Shown: piece by piece, positions 1-18,281 of the stretch
Position numbering within the stretch: the stretch's first letter is position 1
Layout of the letters: each line of letters starts with the position of its first letter
NCBI RefSeq assembly: GCF_002240415.1
Contig: NZ_CP020028.1
Location: 2,939,501-3,003,500 of the forward strand
Direction of reading: 5' to 3'
DNA: 64,000 nt
DNA from: Paenibacillus kribbensis
Lineage (GTDB): Bacteria > Bacillota > Bacilli > Paenibacillales > Paenibacillaceae
Made by a program: the position numbers and the translations under genes
The notes under the pieces: model-generated
Told to the model about the DNA's origin: nothing
Database searches by the model: none
What the model saw: the letters and a program-made list of their open reading frames with translations, nothing else

Positions 1-9514
<9,514 letters not shown>

Positions 9515-10171
9515 ACCAAACCCCTTTCCTCCCCACAAAGATGTGGCAAAACAAAAATGTTTTTACGATTCAGGTGTTAATGTACATATGTATGAAGACA
9601 ACAGCTGTAGAGATAGATGCTGCAAAAAGCAACAAAATCGATTGTCAAAAAACAGTAATCGACATGTAAAAGTGAATGGGTTATGGAGTTTCCATTCGTG
9701 GTGTGGTTGAGATCAAAAGTCAGATGTGTGAGTAGACTTGGAAGTGTAAAAACCTTGAGGTATGCTGGAATTTCAGGCTTGGAACCTAAAATTCAGCATC
9801 ATAGATGAATGTGATGAGAAATTGCTGAGGTCATACAGGATGTTTTTTGATAAGTAAGTATTAAATGAGAAATATTTTATTTATATAATAGATATGGACT
9901 CGAAAAATGTCAATATCTTTTTAAATTCCTTTAATAAGAAAAAAATGCGATATATAAATGTTTTTGTTTCAATATAAACATAAAAGTAAATTAAAGTATG
10001 TCGATATAATGTATACATATATTATACACACAAACAATGCCCTCTTTTGTCTAAAAATTAGGCATTGTTTGTAATTTTTAATGAATTTTTGTGAAAATTT
10101 CTGTGCAGTAAAGTGTAAGAAACGGATTTTGTGTTAAGAAAGGCGTACCGAGTCGTTCCCGCTGATCGGGT
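9515..10171. other. Upstream region of the lipopeptide operon, no gene
   Basis: About 650 AT-rich bases separate the transacylase gene from the acetyltransferase gene, both on the minus strand. I see no convincing ORF. It holds an imperfect dyad (9762-9776 with 9785-9799) and a perfect 12-bp inverted repeat listed separately. A minus-strand TTGACA occurs at 9643-9648 but has no good -10 partner, so I do not call a promoter. An unusually long leader or regulatory region would fit the multi-regulator control usual for iturin-type operons, but that is inference. Confidence 0.5.
10030..10072. repeat. Perfect 12-bp inverted repeat
   Basis: ACAAACAATGCC (10030-10041) is exactly complementary to GGCATTGTTTGT (10061-10072), with a 19-nt AT-rich loop. 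On the plus strand AATTTTTA follows, resembling a weak terminator, but no plus-strand gene lies upstream. It could be a terminator for readthrough from the acetyltransferase side, or an operator far upstream of the lipopeptide operon. Confidence 0.5.
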
Positions 10172-10720
10172 CTAATTTCGCTTAGCTGTCCCGGCTTCAT
10201 TTTTCTCACGAATGTAGGTATCAAATAATTCAGGATTCACCACTTTACGCAGTAAGTGCATCGTCCCATCCCCAGTTCCGTGATCAAAAGCATGGATACG
10301 TTCATATCCCCAACGCTCGTACATGGATAGCAAATATGGATGTTTCTCCGCTGTCGCCAGTGTCACCGCAGGGGCTACCACCTGATCACGAATAATCGCC
10401 TGCTCTACCCAGTTCAGCAGTTTTCTCCCGTATCCTTTACCCTGTGCAGTCGGGTCCACGGCGAACCACATCACAAATGGTAAATCGGTTATAAAATCAA
10501 GGGCTCTATTTTTCAGATGGCTAACCGTAGCCTGTATGGCACCATCAACTTCCAGCACATAGCAATCATTATTTTTAATGTTTTCCTGAATGAGAGCCAC
10601 GTCTGCCTGAGCGGCAGGCCACTGAAGCCCCAGCTGCCGAATCGTTTCGTATGCCTCGTACGTCACATACTGCAATCTTTCGGCGTCCTCCTGTTGTGCC
10701 AAACGATAGATTTCGCTCAT
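10172..10720 (-). CDS. GNAT family N-acetyltransferase
   Basis: 182 residues from ATG 10720, preceded by AAAGGCGGG; the frame runs 21 codons further upstream without a ribosome site. The central AQGKGYGRKLL stretch is the acetyl-CoA pyrophosphate-binding motif A (Q/RxxGxG) of GNAT enzymes, with the preceding beta strand (PFVMWFAVDP) and a C-terminal LLSMYERWGYE segment typical of motif B. It should transfer acetyl from acetyl-CoA to an amine. The substrate cannot be deduced. It is monocistronic. Confidence 0.88.
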   Translation of the reverse strand: MSEIYRLAQQEDAERLQYVTYEAYETIRQLGLQWPAAQADVALIQENIKNNDCYVLEVDGAIQATVSHLKNRALDFITDLPFVMWFAVDPTAQGKGYGRKLLNWVEQAIIRDQVVAPAVTLATAEKHPYLLSMYERWGYERIHAFDHGTGDGTMHLLRKVVNPELFDTYIREKNEAGTAKRN

Positions 10721-10902
10721 GTTAACCCGCCTTTCTATATTGTCATTTATAGTGTGCCCGTCACTTAACTTCATTAATCCCATCTACTTAATCAGATATG
10801 AAGAATAATATTACTGTAGCACGCTCACTATTGCAGTGACTAATTAATTTTTTCTATAGCTACATTTAAAATAACAATGTTAAATGTTGTAATATGCTCA
10901 TT

Positions 10903-10950
10903 AAAAAAGCCGAAAACGTTACGCCCGCTGTCCGGGGTAACGTTTTCGGC
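10903..10950 (-). terminator. Rho-independent terminator of the aldo-keto reductase gene
   Basis: Stem GCCGAAAACGTTAC (10909-10922) with GTAACGTTTTCGGC (10937-10950), a perfect 14-bp stem followed on the minus strand by six T residues (10903-10908). Confidence 0.92.
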
Positions 10951-10962
10951 ATAAATATTCCG

Positions 10963-11946
10963 CTATGGCAGCCGATAGAATGCGAACGGCTCGCCGCTGC
11001 GGAAGGAAAGGCTGGCTTGCTCCAGCTTGCCCAGCGTTGATGCATCCAGATGAACGGAGACACTGTGCAGATTATGCTGCACCTGCTCTACCTGGGTGGC
11101 TCCAACAATAACAGTAGAAACGGCGGGCCTGTTCATCAGCCAGGCCAATGACAGCGCCGTGGGCGAAGTGCCCAGCTCTTCAGCGATTCCTTTTACTTGC
11201 TTTCCGAGTTCAATTCGCTCGGGGCTAAGGAAGCGGCTGAAGTTAGGATCGGTTTCGGCTCTGGAGCCAACAGGTGCGGCACCACCTCCGGCATATTTGC
11301 CGGTGAGAATACCTCCGGCAAGCGGGAAATAGGGAATGATCCCGATCCCTTGATCGAGGCAGAGCGGGAGCAGCTCCATCTCCGGCGTACGATCGGCGAG
11401 GGAGTAGCTGCACTGAATCGAGACGTACTTGACCAGCTTCTGCGCTTCGCTGATCCCCAGCGCCTTCATCATTTCCCAGGCTGCGTAATTGGAAGCACCG
11501 ATATAACGCACTTTACCTGCGGAGACCATATCGTCAAGCGTGCGTAGCGTTTCCTCCAACGGAGTGTAGGGGTCGAATGTGTGAATCTGGTACAAATCGA
11601 CATAATCGGTCTTCAGACGGAGCAAGCTGCCCTCAAGCTCCTGCATCAGGTGATGGCGGGAAGATCCGCTCCCCCCTGGTCCTTCGTGCTTCGGAAGACC
11701 TGCTTTGGTGGCAAGAACGACAGATTGCCGTCTACCTTCCAACGCCAGCCCGATAATTCTTTCCGATTCCGAACCAGCATAAATATTGGCGGTATCCACA
11801 AAATTAATTCCCTGGTCGAGCGCAGCATGGATGATATTTATCGAAGTCTGCTGGTCCGCTCTTTTACCGAAGGAATTGGTGCCAAGGCCAAGCTCAGACA
11901 CCTGAAGCCCACTGTTTCCCAAACGATTATATTTCACCCTGTTCAT
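10963..11946 (-). CDS. Aldo/keto reductase
   Basis: 327 residues, ATG 11946 preceded by AGGAAGAGG. It has the (beta/alpha)8 AKR pattern: GLGTNSFG near the N-terminus, and the catalytic tetrad visible as Asp51 (NFVDTANIY), Tyr56, Lys81 (ATKAG) and His122 (YQIHTFDP). The C-terminal half carries the NADP-binding strand (STVIVGATQVEQVQHNL). It reduces aldehydes or ketones, or oxidises sugars, with NADP(H). It belongs with the YajO/IolS-like bacterial AKRs, and the physiological substrate is unknown. It stands alone, with its own terminator downstream. Confidence 0.92.
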   Translation of the reverse strand: MNRVKYNRLGNSGLQVSELGLGTNSFGKRADQQTSINIIHAALDQGINFVDTANIYAGSESERIIGLALEGRRQSVVLATKAGLPKHEGPGGSGSSRHHLMQELEGSLLRLKTDYVDLYQIHTFDPYTPLEETLRTLDDMVSAGKVRYIGASNYAAWEMMKALGISEAQKLVKYVSIQCSYSLADRTPEMELLPLCLDQGIGIIPYFPLAGGILTGKYAGGGAAPVGSRAETDPNFSRFLSPERIELGKQVKGIAEELGTSPTALSLAWLMNRPAVSTVIVGATQVEQVQHNLHSVSVHLDASTLGKLEQASLSFRSGEPFAFYRLP

Positions 11947-12009
11947 CAGTCCTCTTCCTGTGGATAGATGTATCTTGTATAAGTTTAAATAAAACTTGTA
12001 CAGGCTGTG

Positions 12010-12513
12010 TTATTCCGCAGGTGCTGTAAAGCTTCGTTTGGCAAACTCACTGTCCAGCATGTAAAAGGCGTTGCTGTCTTTCTCAATACGCTTGAGCTTT
12101 TGGATGACTCCGTCGAACAGAGCTTCCTCTTCAACCTGTTCATCGATAAACCATTTCAGGAAATGGATCGTGGCATGTTCACGTGCGTCCAGAGCCAAGT
12201 CGGCCAAATGGTAAAATTTCTGTGTGTTTTGCTGTTCATGCTTGTAGCCGTGTTCAAATAAATCCAGCATGGATTCGTAGCTATTTTTAGGCTCAGGTAA
12301 TGCTGCCAACGTAGCTCGCCCTCTGCGGTCATTAATATATTTGTACAGCTTCATCGCATGAAACCGTTCCTCCTCCGCCTGTACCAGAAAGAAGTTTGCG
12401 AATCCATCTAGACTTTCACTGGAGCAATAAGCGGCCATCGCCAGATACACATGAGCGGAGTAAAATTCAAAGTTCATTTGCTCGTTCAGAGCCTGTGCCA
12501 AATTGTCATTCAT
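12010..12513 (-). CDS. Ferritin (non-haem, FtnA type)
   Basis: 167 residues, ATG 12513, GAGGTGA upstream. Four-helix ferritin with a complete ferroxidase centre in the FtnA register: Glu16 (NFEF), Glu49 and His52 (EEERFH), Glu93 (KHEQQN), Gln126 and Glu129 (DEQVEE). It oxidises Fe(II) and stores it as a mineral core within a 24-mer in the cytoplasm. It is monocistronic. The terminator of the cellulase gene separates it from upstream transcription. Confidence 0.94.
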   Translation of the reverse strand: MNDNLAQALNEQMNFEFYSAHVYLAMAAYCSSESLDGFANFFLVQAEEERFHAMKLYKYINDRRGRATLAALPEPKNSYESMLDLFEHGYKHEQQNTQKFYHLADLALDAREHATIHFLKWFIDEQVEEEALFDGVIQKLKRIEKDSNAFYMLDSEFAKRSFTAPAE

Positions 12514-12620
12514 GTCTCAGGTCACCTCGGTTATTTATGTGATATGTAGCATACTTAGTGTAACACAAGAGCCTACGGGAATACACGATGTTGGAGAAAT
12601 GGCCCATAATCAGCCCAAAA

Positions 12621-12661
12621 TAAAAACCAGCAAGTCTCCGGAGGGTCGGAAACTTGCTGGT
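12621..12661 (-). terminator. Terminator after the GH48 gene
   Basis: ACCAGCAAGT (12626-12635) pairs with ACTTGCTGGT (12652-12661), followed on the minus strand by a T run (12622-12626). A short T stretch on the other side could make it bidirectional. Confidence 0.85.
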
Positions 12662-12723
12662 TCGTTTTTACAGCTCTGTGATGAAAAAAGTAGGCCACTC
12701 TTCACAGAACGATAATACCACTA

Positions 12724-15700
12724 TTAAGGCTGCAAGCCCCAAACGAGCTTGTCATTGACATACAAAGGAGCTTTCTCCCATTCCGTATAAGACGATTTGG
12801 TTGGATCATAGGAGAAATCGTCGCTTTCGTTATAATTGCTCCAATCTGTTTTGTTTACACGCGTTTGGATTTCTCCAGTATCCTGTCCTGGTGCCAGACT
12901 TCCCGCACCGGGGCCAAAGGAGACTTCCATGTAATAATCCGCACCGGCCACAGGCGTGTCCAGCTTCACAAACTGGGCCTTGACGTTGCCGTTGCCCATC
13001 TGTGCATAGTCACAATGGAATTCCTGTGCTTTATCGCCATCTATCGTGTAATAATACCGCAGCTTGACATTTTGCAAATCAACAGCTTCCTCGCCCTTGT
13101 TTACAATACGGAAGCTTGAACGAATGTGATTGTCGCCTGCATTGGTATCGCCCACACGGTACAGTGTAACCAGATCTCCTGTAGCTGGTACAGGTGCTGC
13201 AGTTGGTGTGACGCTAACTTCTTGAGAATCCTCACTGGTACCCAAGGAATTCGTTGCACTGGTTACATAATAATAAGCTGTATCATTCACTACATTTGTA
13301 TCCTTGTATGTTACATCCGTTACAGTTGCTACCGTCTCATAAGGTCCGCCGCTTGTAGTGGAACGTTTGAGTGTGTAGCTCTCTGCGCCAGTCGCTTTGC
13401 TCCAAGTCAGTGTAACTTCAGCATCGCCACCGGTTGCCTTCAGATTCTTCGGAGCCTTAGGAGCCGTTGGTTCAGCAGTTCCGCCGCCATTAATCAGTCG
13501 ATCATATTCAGCGTAAGCTGTTGCCATATCAACTTGGGACCAGAAGCGGTGATAAGTGAATTCAGGCGCGCCGTTTTCCCATTTCTTCGTTTCTTTATTA
13601 AATGAGTTTTCATATTTATCCTTGACGTAGGACCACATAGGGTCCTTCACAATGTTAGGACGGATATCTGCATAGCTGGAATACGTACCATTGCCGCCCT
13701 TGGAAGGATCGGAAGGTACTGCATCTTTGCCAGGAATGGTGTTGCCCTGTCCTGTTTTACCGCTCCAGCCGTTTGGAATGTAGTTTTCTTTGGTAAAGTA
13801 GCGGTAGTATTCATCACGTGTTTCCTTCGTCGCAATACCTACGCCGTCATTATAGTTCCATGCGGCATCCAGCAAGGACTTGGACAGACCCTTCGCTTCT
13901 TTGCCCAATTCAGTAAAGTCTCCATTTTCGGCCTTGGTTGCGGCAGCAAAGAAAGTGAGTGCCTTCACATAGCTACCCAATACCCCGACATCTTGTACCG
14001 GATTTTTGGTTACTACATGTAGACCACTGTTGCCTTTATATTTAGCAAAGCCGTTCCATTTATCCGGCTGTCCGCTCCATTCGAGGTTGCTCGGGAGCCA
14101 AAATTCGCCTTGGGCTTTTTTAGTGGCGACTTTTACATTTTTGCCGCTCAGAATACGTTTGCCTTGTGCATCCAGATAGTAGCCTTGCGCATCAGTCACA
14201 GGGCGTTCATTGACAAATGCATAGTCCTTGGACCATTTAACCCATTTTTCCGTAGCTTGTTTGGCCATCTTGAACTGCTCGGAAGAGGTGTCGCCTTTTT
14301 TCGCTAAAATGTAATACAGCTCCGCAACACGCTCCATAGGCCAAGTCTGCATGCCGAACCAGTTGTTGGACGGCGGATCATGATATACAGGAGCTGATAC
14401 ATAAGCCATGTTATAGAAAGTGCTTGTGCCAGCAGGATATGCTTTATAGGCACCATCCCAGCTGTTCGTCGCTCCGCCTGCAATTGCTCCCTCATCGGAT
14501 TGCAGCCAAGTGTAGAACTCCAGCTGGCGTTGCAGCGAGGTGCTCCAATCCTGTCCTGCAGTTGGTGATTTTGGAACCAAACCGCCATTCTTGTCGGATA
14601 ATGCGTATGCCGCCACCACGTTCTGGTAGCCTTGGTGCGCATGGCTTGCGCCGATCCGCCATGCCCAGTTGCCTTCTTGGCCGAGGCCGCCGCCCCATGA
14701 TGTATACCATGCCATCAGGTATTGGCTTGCATCTTTGCCGGAACCGGAAGTCGGGCTTCCGTTGGCAGCACTACCAATTTTTTGGAAGTACTTATCATAC
14801 ATTCCGTAGCGTAAGTAATCGCCCATTTTCTTTGCTTTATTTAAATATACTTCGTTGTCATATCCCAGCTCTTTAGCCCAATACATCGCCTGAACCGCAC
14901 GAGCATCCGCATCAGTGGCATTCGTATAACGCCATTGTGGAGCAGGATTCTTATCTTCCTTGGTGAAAAGACTCATGAAACCTTGGTTAGGCTTGCCGAA
15001 CTTCTGATTGTCTTGCGACGGATGCGGGATAGTCTCCCAAACCGATTCCTGTTCTCCGCGCTGGAACGTATTAATATAAGTAGCGGTATGCGACGGATTC
15101 AACAGATTGCCAAAACCATACCAGTTGTCCACGTCCAGCAGCCAGTGCATCAGATAAGTTTGATTGTTGCCATAAGTCGATTTCAGCTCTGAATCCAGCG
15201 GGTCTTTACCACCGGCATACTGACCGGTCAGACGGGCAGGATATGCGTCTGGCTGCGAATACTCCGCTGCATAGGTAGCAGGACTGTTTGGATTGTAGTT
15301 GCCCATCGTAGGCTGAGCTTCTTTACCAGGGATAATATATTTCTCCATGTTATCCCAAGCGGATTCCAGATTGCTCCAGTCTCCGGTGTAATGGCCATAC
15401 AGCACTTCGAGCCACATCCAGTAGCTGTACGCTTCCGAAGTCGTGAGGTGACCATAATCCGGGGCTTCACTAATCAGCGTTTCTACGGAATGATAAGGAA
15501 TCCCTTCCTTTGAAAAATAACCGCTAGCCGGATCCTTCAACTGCTTGTACATTTGAAGAAAACGTGTCGCCTCTGATGAGACTGCCGAAGCTGTGACCGA
15601 TTTTACGGCCGATGCCCCGGCAGGGCTAGCTTGAGCTAAGCCCATAGTTAGCGGAAGCACCAAAACGGCCGACATGACCATTGTGAAAGACTTCCTAAAT

Positions 15701-15732
15701 GCCGATTTCTTGCGTATCACTGCTACATCCAT
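12724..15732 (-). CDS. GH48 reducing-end cellobiohydrolase with FN3 and CBM3
   Basis: About 1000 residues. A basic N-terminus and hydrophobic segment ending LAQASPAG form a secretion signal. Residues about 50-760 are a GH48 catalytic domain; the TTSEAYSY segment holds the glutamate that serves as acid catalyst in CelF/CelS. A fibronectin III domain (about 795-885) and a C-terminal CBM3 (about 890-1005) follow. GH48 enzymes act processively from cellulose reducing ends, releasing cellobiose. The start is uncertain: the ribosome site GGAGAGG abuts ATG 15732, so TTG 15741 or GTG 15720 are alternatives. The usual GH9 partner is not adjacent. A 12-bp palindrome (15761-15772) lies just upstream and might be an operator. 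Confidence 0.94.
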   Translation of the reverse strand: MDVAVIRKKSAFRKSFTMVMSAVLVLPLTMGLAQASPAGASAVKSVTASAVSSEATRFLQMYKQLKDPASGYFSKEGIPYHSVETLISEAPDYGHLTTSEAYSYWMWLEVLYGHYTGDWSNLESAWDNMEKYIIPGKEAQPTMGNYNPNSPATYAAEYSQPDAYPARLTGQYAGGKDPLDSELKSTYGNNQTYLMHWLLDVDNWYGFGNLLNPSHTATYINTFQRGEQESVWETIPHPSQDNQKFGKPNQGFMSLFTKEDKNPAPQWRYTNATDADARAVQAMYWAKELGYDNEVYLNKAKKMGDYLRYGMYDKYFQKIGSAANGSPTSGSGKDASQYLMAWYTSWGGGLGQEGNWAWRIGASHAHQGYQNVVAAYALSDKNGGLVPKSPTAGQDWSTSLQRQLEFYTWLQSDEGAIAGGATNSWDGAYKAYPAGTSTFYNMAYVSAPVYHDPPSNNWFGMQTWPMERVAELYYILAKKGDTSSEQFKMAKQATEKWVKWSKDYAFVNERPVTDAQGYYLDAQGKRILSGKNVKVATKKAQGEFWLPSNLEWSGQPDKWNGFAKYKGNSGLHVVTKNPVQDVGVLGSYVKALTFFAAATKAENGDFTELGKEAKGLSKSLLDAAWNYNDGVGIATKETRDEYYRYFTKENYIPNGWSGKTGQGNTIPGKDAVPSDPSKGGNGTYSSYADIRPNIVKDPMWSYVKDKYENSFNKETKKWENGAPEFTYHRFWSQVDMATAYAEYDRLINGGGTAEPTAPKAPKNLKATGGDAEVTLTWSKATGAESYTLKRSTTSGGPYETVATVTDVTYKDTNVVNDTAYYYVTSATNSLGTSEDSQEVSVTPTAAPVPATGDLVTLYRVGDTNAGDNHIRSSFRIVNKGEEAVDLQNVKLRYYYTIDGDKAQEFHCDYAQMGNGNVKAQFVKLDTPVAGADYYMEVSFGPGAGSLAPGQDTGEIQTRVNKTDWSNYNESDDFSYDPTKSSYTEWEKAPLYVNDKLVWGLQP

Positions 15733-16005
15733 CCTCTCCAAAAATAGGTCTTGACATTACACAAAGCTTTGTTTCAAAAAAACGACAGCACAAAAAAACA
15801 GCATATCACCACACTTTCTCATATAAAAAAAGTAGAGGACACGCTGCCGATCATTCAAATGCTTCTCATTGGCCCTATGGAAAAAATATACCACAAACGC
15901 CATCAAATGAGAGTTGAAAAAATTAATATCTTTTAGTTAATATCTATGGAAATTGACGAATTCACACGAAATATGTAGTATTTCACAGAAGGGAGGAAAT
16001 TAAAT

Positions 16006-16374
16006 TTGCAAACATTGCTGATTGTTGGCTGTATCATGATTTTTTTAGCAGTAGCTCTCGGAGCTTTCGGGGCTCATGCTTTGAAAAAGAGACTTTCCGC
16101 AGACATGATGAGCATATTCCAGACGGGCATTCAATACCACATTGCACACGGGCTGGGTTTGCTTCTGCTTGGAGCGATTGCAGGGAATCTTGTTCATTCT
16201 TCCCTGGTCCTAGCCGCAGGCTGGGTTATGTTCGCGGGAATCCTTTTGTTCTCGGGCAGCCTGTATGCGCTTAGTTTGTCCGGTATCAAAAAGCTTGGAG
16301 CGATCACCCCATTTGGCGGGCTGGCTTTTTTGGCAAGCTGGGTGCTTGTCATCGTGGCGATTGTGCAAGGCTAA
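16006..16374 (+). CDS. DUF423 family membrane protein (YwdK-like)
   Basis: 122 residues, TTG start at 16006 with GGGAGGAAAT at 9 nt. Four hydrophobic segments with the conserved N-terminal ALGAFGAHALK stretch and a central FQTGIQYHIAHGLGLL, both diagnostic of DUF423. Family members are small integral membrane proteins of unknown function, widespread in bacteria. It is monocistronic, transcribed towards the convergent sugar isomerase gene. Confidence 0.92.
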   Translation: MQTLLIVGCIMIFLAVALGAFGAHALKKRLSADMMSIFQTGIQYHIAHGLGLLLLGAIAGNLVHSSLVLAAGWVMFAGILLFSGSLYALSLSGIKKLGAITPFGGLAFLASWVLVIVAIVQG

Positions 16375-16387
16375 GCCCTGCCCAACA

Positions 16388-16425
16388 CAAGAGACTTGGA
16401 AAAGTAGACGCTTCCAAGTCTCTTG
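16388..16425. terminator. Strong hairpin between convergent genes
   Basis: CAAGAGACTTGGAA (16388-16401) and TTCCAAGTCTCTTG (16412-16425) form a perfect 14-bp stem with a 10-nt loop. There is no clear T run on either side, so a bidirectional terminator is an inference from position. Confidence 0.65.
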
Positions 16426-16453
16426 AACTGTTCTCGTAATATGAAGGAGAGGA

Positions 16454-17308
16454 TTACTTCGCCTGTACTTCCTGCGCTTTTTGAGCCGTTAACCGATGGC
16501 CTTCGATATAGCGTTTGGATTCGGCCATTTGATGCTCCTGCGCTGCTTCCATAATGATGTGAACCCCCGGCTTATACTGCTCCAGCAGTTCCATGTAGAG
16601 GCCATAGTTCATGTCGCCAAATCCCGGCGGTACCGTCTCGATCTCACCTGATGATGATAACTGACGGTCTTTGGCATGCGCTGCGATAATACGAGGCCCC
16701 AGCAATCGGAAGGCTTCGCGAATAACCTCATCCTGCTGTGCCAGATTTTCCGTTCTCAGCAGATTCCCCGGATCAATGACCACACCAATCTGGGATGAAG
16801 GTACTTCCTCCAGCAAGGTTGCCAGCTCTGCAGCTGTTCCGACCAAATGATCGTTAGCGGCTTCCAATCCTACGAATACGCCCCATTTTTCCGCTTCATC
16901 CGCCAGTTCACGCACAACCTCTTTGACAACTCTCCAGTCCTGTTCCGTATACGCGCTCCCATCCTCATTGCGTCCGACTTCAGCTGCAACGATGGGTGCT
17001 CCGAGCAGACTCGCGTATCGGATCAGCTCTTTGAAGCGCTCTACATTTTCACGCAACAATTCCTCATCCTGTACAAAAAAATGCAAATAGCACCCGAGCA
17101 CCGATATGGATACACCATGCTTGCGAAACTCCTCTGCGATAGACAATGCCAAGCCTGGGCTGAACTTGCCCGGCTTATTAAAATCCACATCACTGATCGC
17201 TCTCCACGGAGCCAGCTGAACATGGGTAAAGCCCGCTGCTCCTACCTTCGCAGCCAGCTCACGATATGGCAGCTTGCCAAATAAATGTGCCAATACACCT
17301 ACAGTCAC
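16454..17308 (-). CDS. Sugar phosphate isomerase/epimerase family protein
   Basis: About 284 residues. GTG 17308 is chosen because AGAGGTGA lies 5 nt upstream; the frame could begin at GTG 17317. The chain alternates strands and helices as a xylose-isomerase-like TIM barrel, with candidate metal-site residues in PIVAAEVGRN, VGLEAAND, GVVIDPGN, IIAAHAKD and IIMEAAQE. Such enzymes isomerise or epimerise sugars or inositol derivatives; the substrate is not deducible. It follows the thioesterase gene by only 18 nt, so the two form an operon whose logic is unclear. Confidence 0.82.
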   Translation of the reverse strand: MTVGVLAHLFGKLPYRELAAKVGAAGFTHVQLAPWRAISDVDFNKPGKFSPGLALSIAEEFRKHGVSISVLGCYLHFFVQDEELLRENVERFKELIRYASLLGAPIVAAEVGRNEDGSAYTEQDWRVVKEVVRELADEAEKWGVFVGLEAANDHLVGTAAELATLLEEVPSSQIGVVIDPGNLLRTENLAQQDEVIREAFRLLGPRIIAAHAKDRQLSSSGEIETVPPGFGDMNYGLYMELLEQYKPGVHIIMEAAQEHQMAESKRYIEGHRLTAQKAQEVQAK

Positions 17309-17326
17309 AATAATCACCTCTTCTTT

Positions 17327-18061
17327 TTAATGTTGTATTCTGTTTGCCACTGCGCTGCGTTCCAAATTCTCATTGATGATATGTGTAATTCGCTCCATTT
17401 CATCATGAATAAAAAAGTGCCCTCCGTCGAAGGTGAACATACGAAATTCCTGATCCGTATGCTGCACCCACGCCTCTACCTCCTGCAAGGCTATCGTGTT
17501 ATCAGCCAGTCCTGTCAAAGCGGTAATTGGACAGTGTAAAGGCTCGGGCTTGGCCGTGTATTTATACGTCTCGACGGCTTTGAAATCCGCTCTCAGCACC
17601 GGCATGAAATAGTCGTATAATTCTTGATTGTCAAAAATTGCCTCGGAAAGCTGGCCATACCGCTGCAAATGTGTCCTGAACTGATCTGCAGGCAGATCAT
17701 GTGTCCATGGGAGATTTCTTGGGACATGCGGTGCTCGTCCACCGGAAACAAACAGATGAGCAGGCTCGCCGTATCCGCCAGCCACCAGCTTGTAGTACAG
17801 CTCGAATGCAATCATCGTCCCCATGCTATGACCGTATATGGCATAAGGATCACCGGGAGCTATCTCTTGCCCGATCTTATGCAGTAGATCATCGCTCATC
17901 TCCTCGATACTATCCTTTAGCGGTTCTCCGGAACGAATCCCTCTGCCCGCCAGTTCCAGTGGAACAAGCTTAATCTGTGGAAGCAACAGCTTTTTCCATT
18001 TAAAGCTGATGGACGCCGATCCACCTGCATATGGAATGAAAAACAATGTAATAGGTGCCAT
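17327..18061 (-). CDS. Type II (editing) thioesterase, GrsT/SrfAD-like
   Basis: 244 residues from ATG 18061 with GGGAGGTTGCAAA upstream. Alpha/beta hydrolase of the NRPS/PKS proofreading thioesterase family: FFIPYAGGSA near the N-terminus, nucleophile Ser79 in YGHSMG, the LADNTIALQEV region carrying the acidic residue, and the C-terminal catalytic His in FDGGHFFIH. It removes misprimed acyl groups from carrier-protein pantetheine arms. No synthetase gene adjoins it; the nearest is the lipopeptide operon about 8 kb away, in the same direction but separated by unrelated genes. It may serve that or another cluster. Confidence 0.92.
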   Translation of the reverse strand: MAPITLFFIPYAGGSASISFKWKKLLLPQIKLVPLELAGRGIRSGEPLKDSIEEMSDDLLHKIGQEIAPGDPYAIYGHSMGTMIAFELYYKLVAGGYGEPAHLFVSGGRAPHVPRNLPWTHDLPADQFRTHLQRYGQLSEAIFDNQELYDYFMPVLRADFKAVETYKYTAKPEPLHCPITALTGLADNTIALQEVEAWVQHTDQEFRMFTFDGGHFFIHDEMERITHIINENLERSAVANRIQH

Positions 18062-18281
18062 TTTGCAACCTCCCGCCTTGCTGAATCCTAACTTTTTCAT
18101 TTTAGCATAAAAAGGGATATTTACCCATTTCAAATATTTTGCAAGTTAAAGAAAAATGGTCAGGGAAATCAAGTACCTTCTGTTTTAGGAAGGAAATGTC
18201 TTTCTCAGGGAAGAACAGCTTTATGTTTGAATATAATCAAGTGTTAGGTCTTATTTTTCAATTCGAGAGGAGTTCTGCGCC

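Noticed and set aside
17327..18061. Thioesterase as part of the lipopeptide operon
   Set aside because: At least six unrelated genes and several terminators separate it from the synthetase, so membership cannot be supported.
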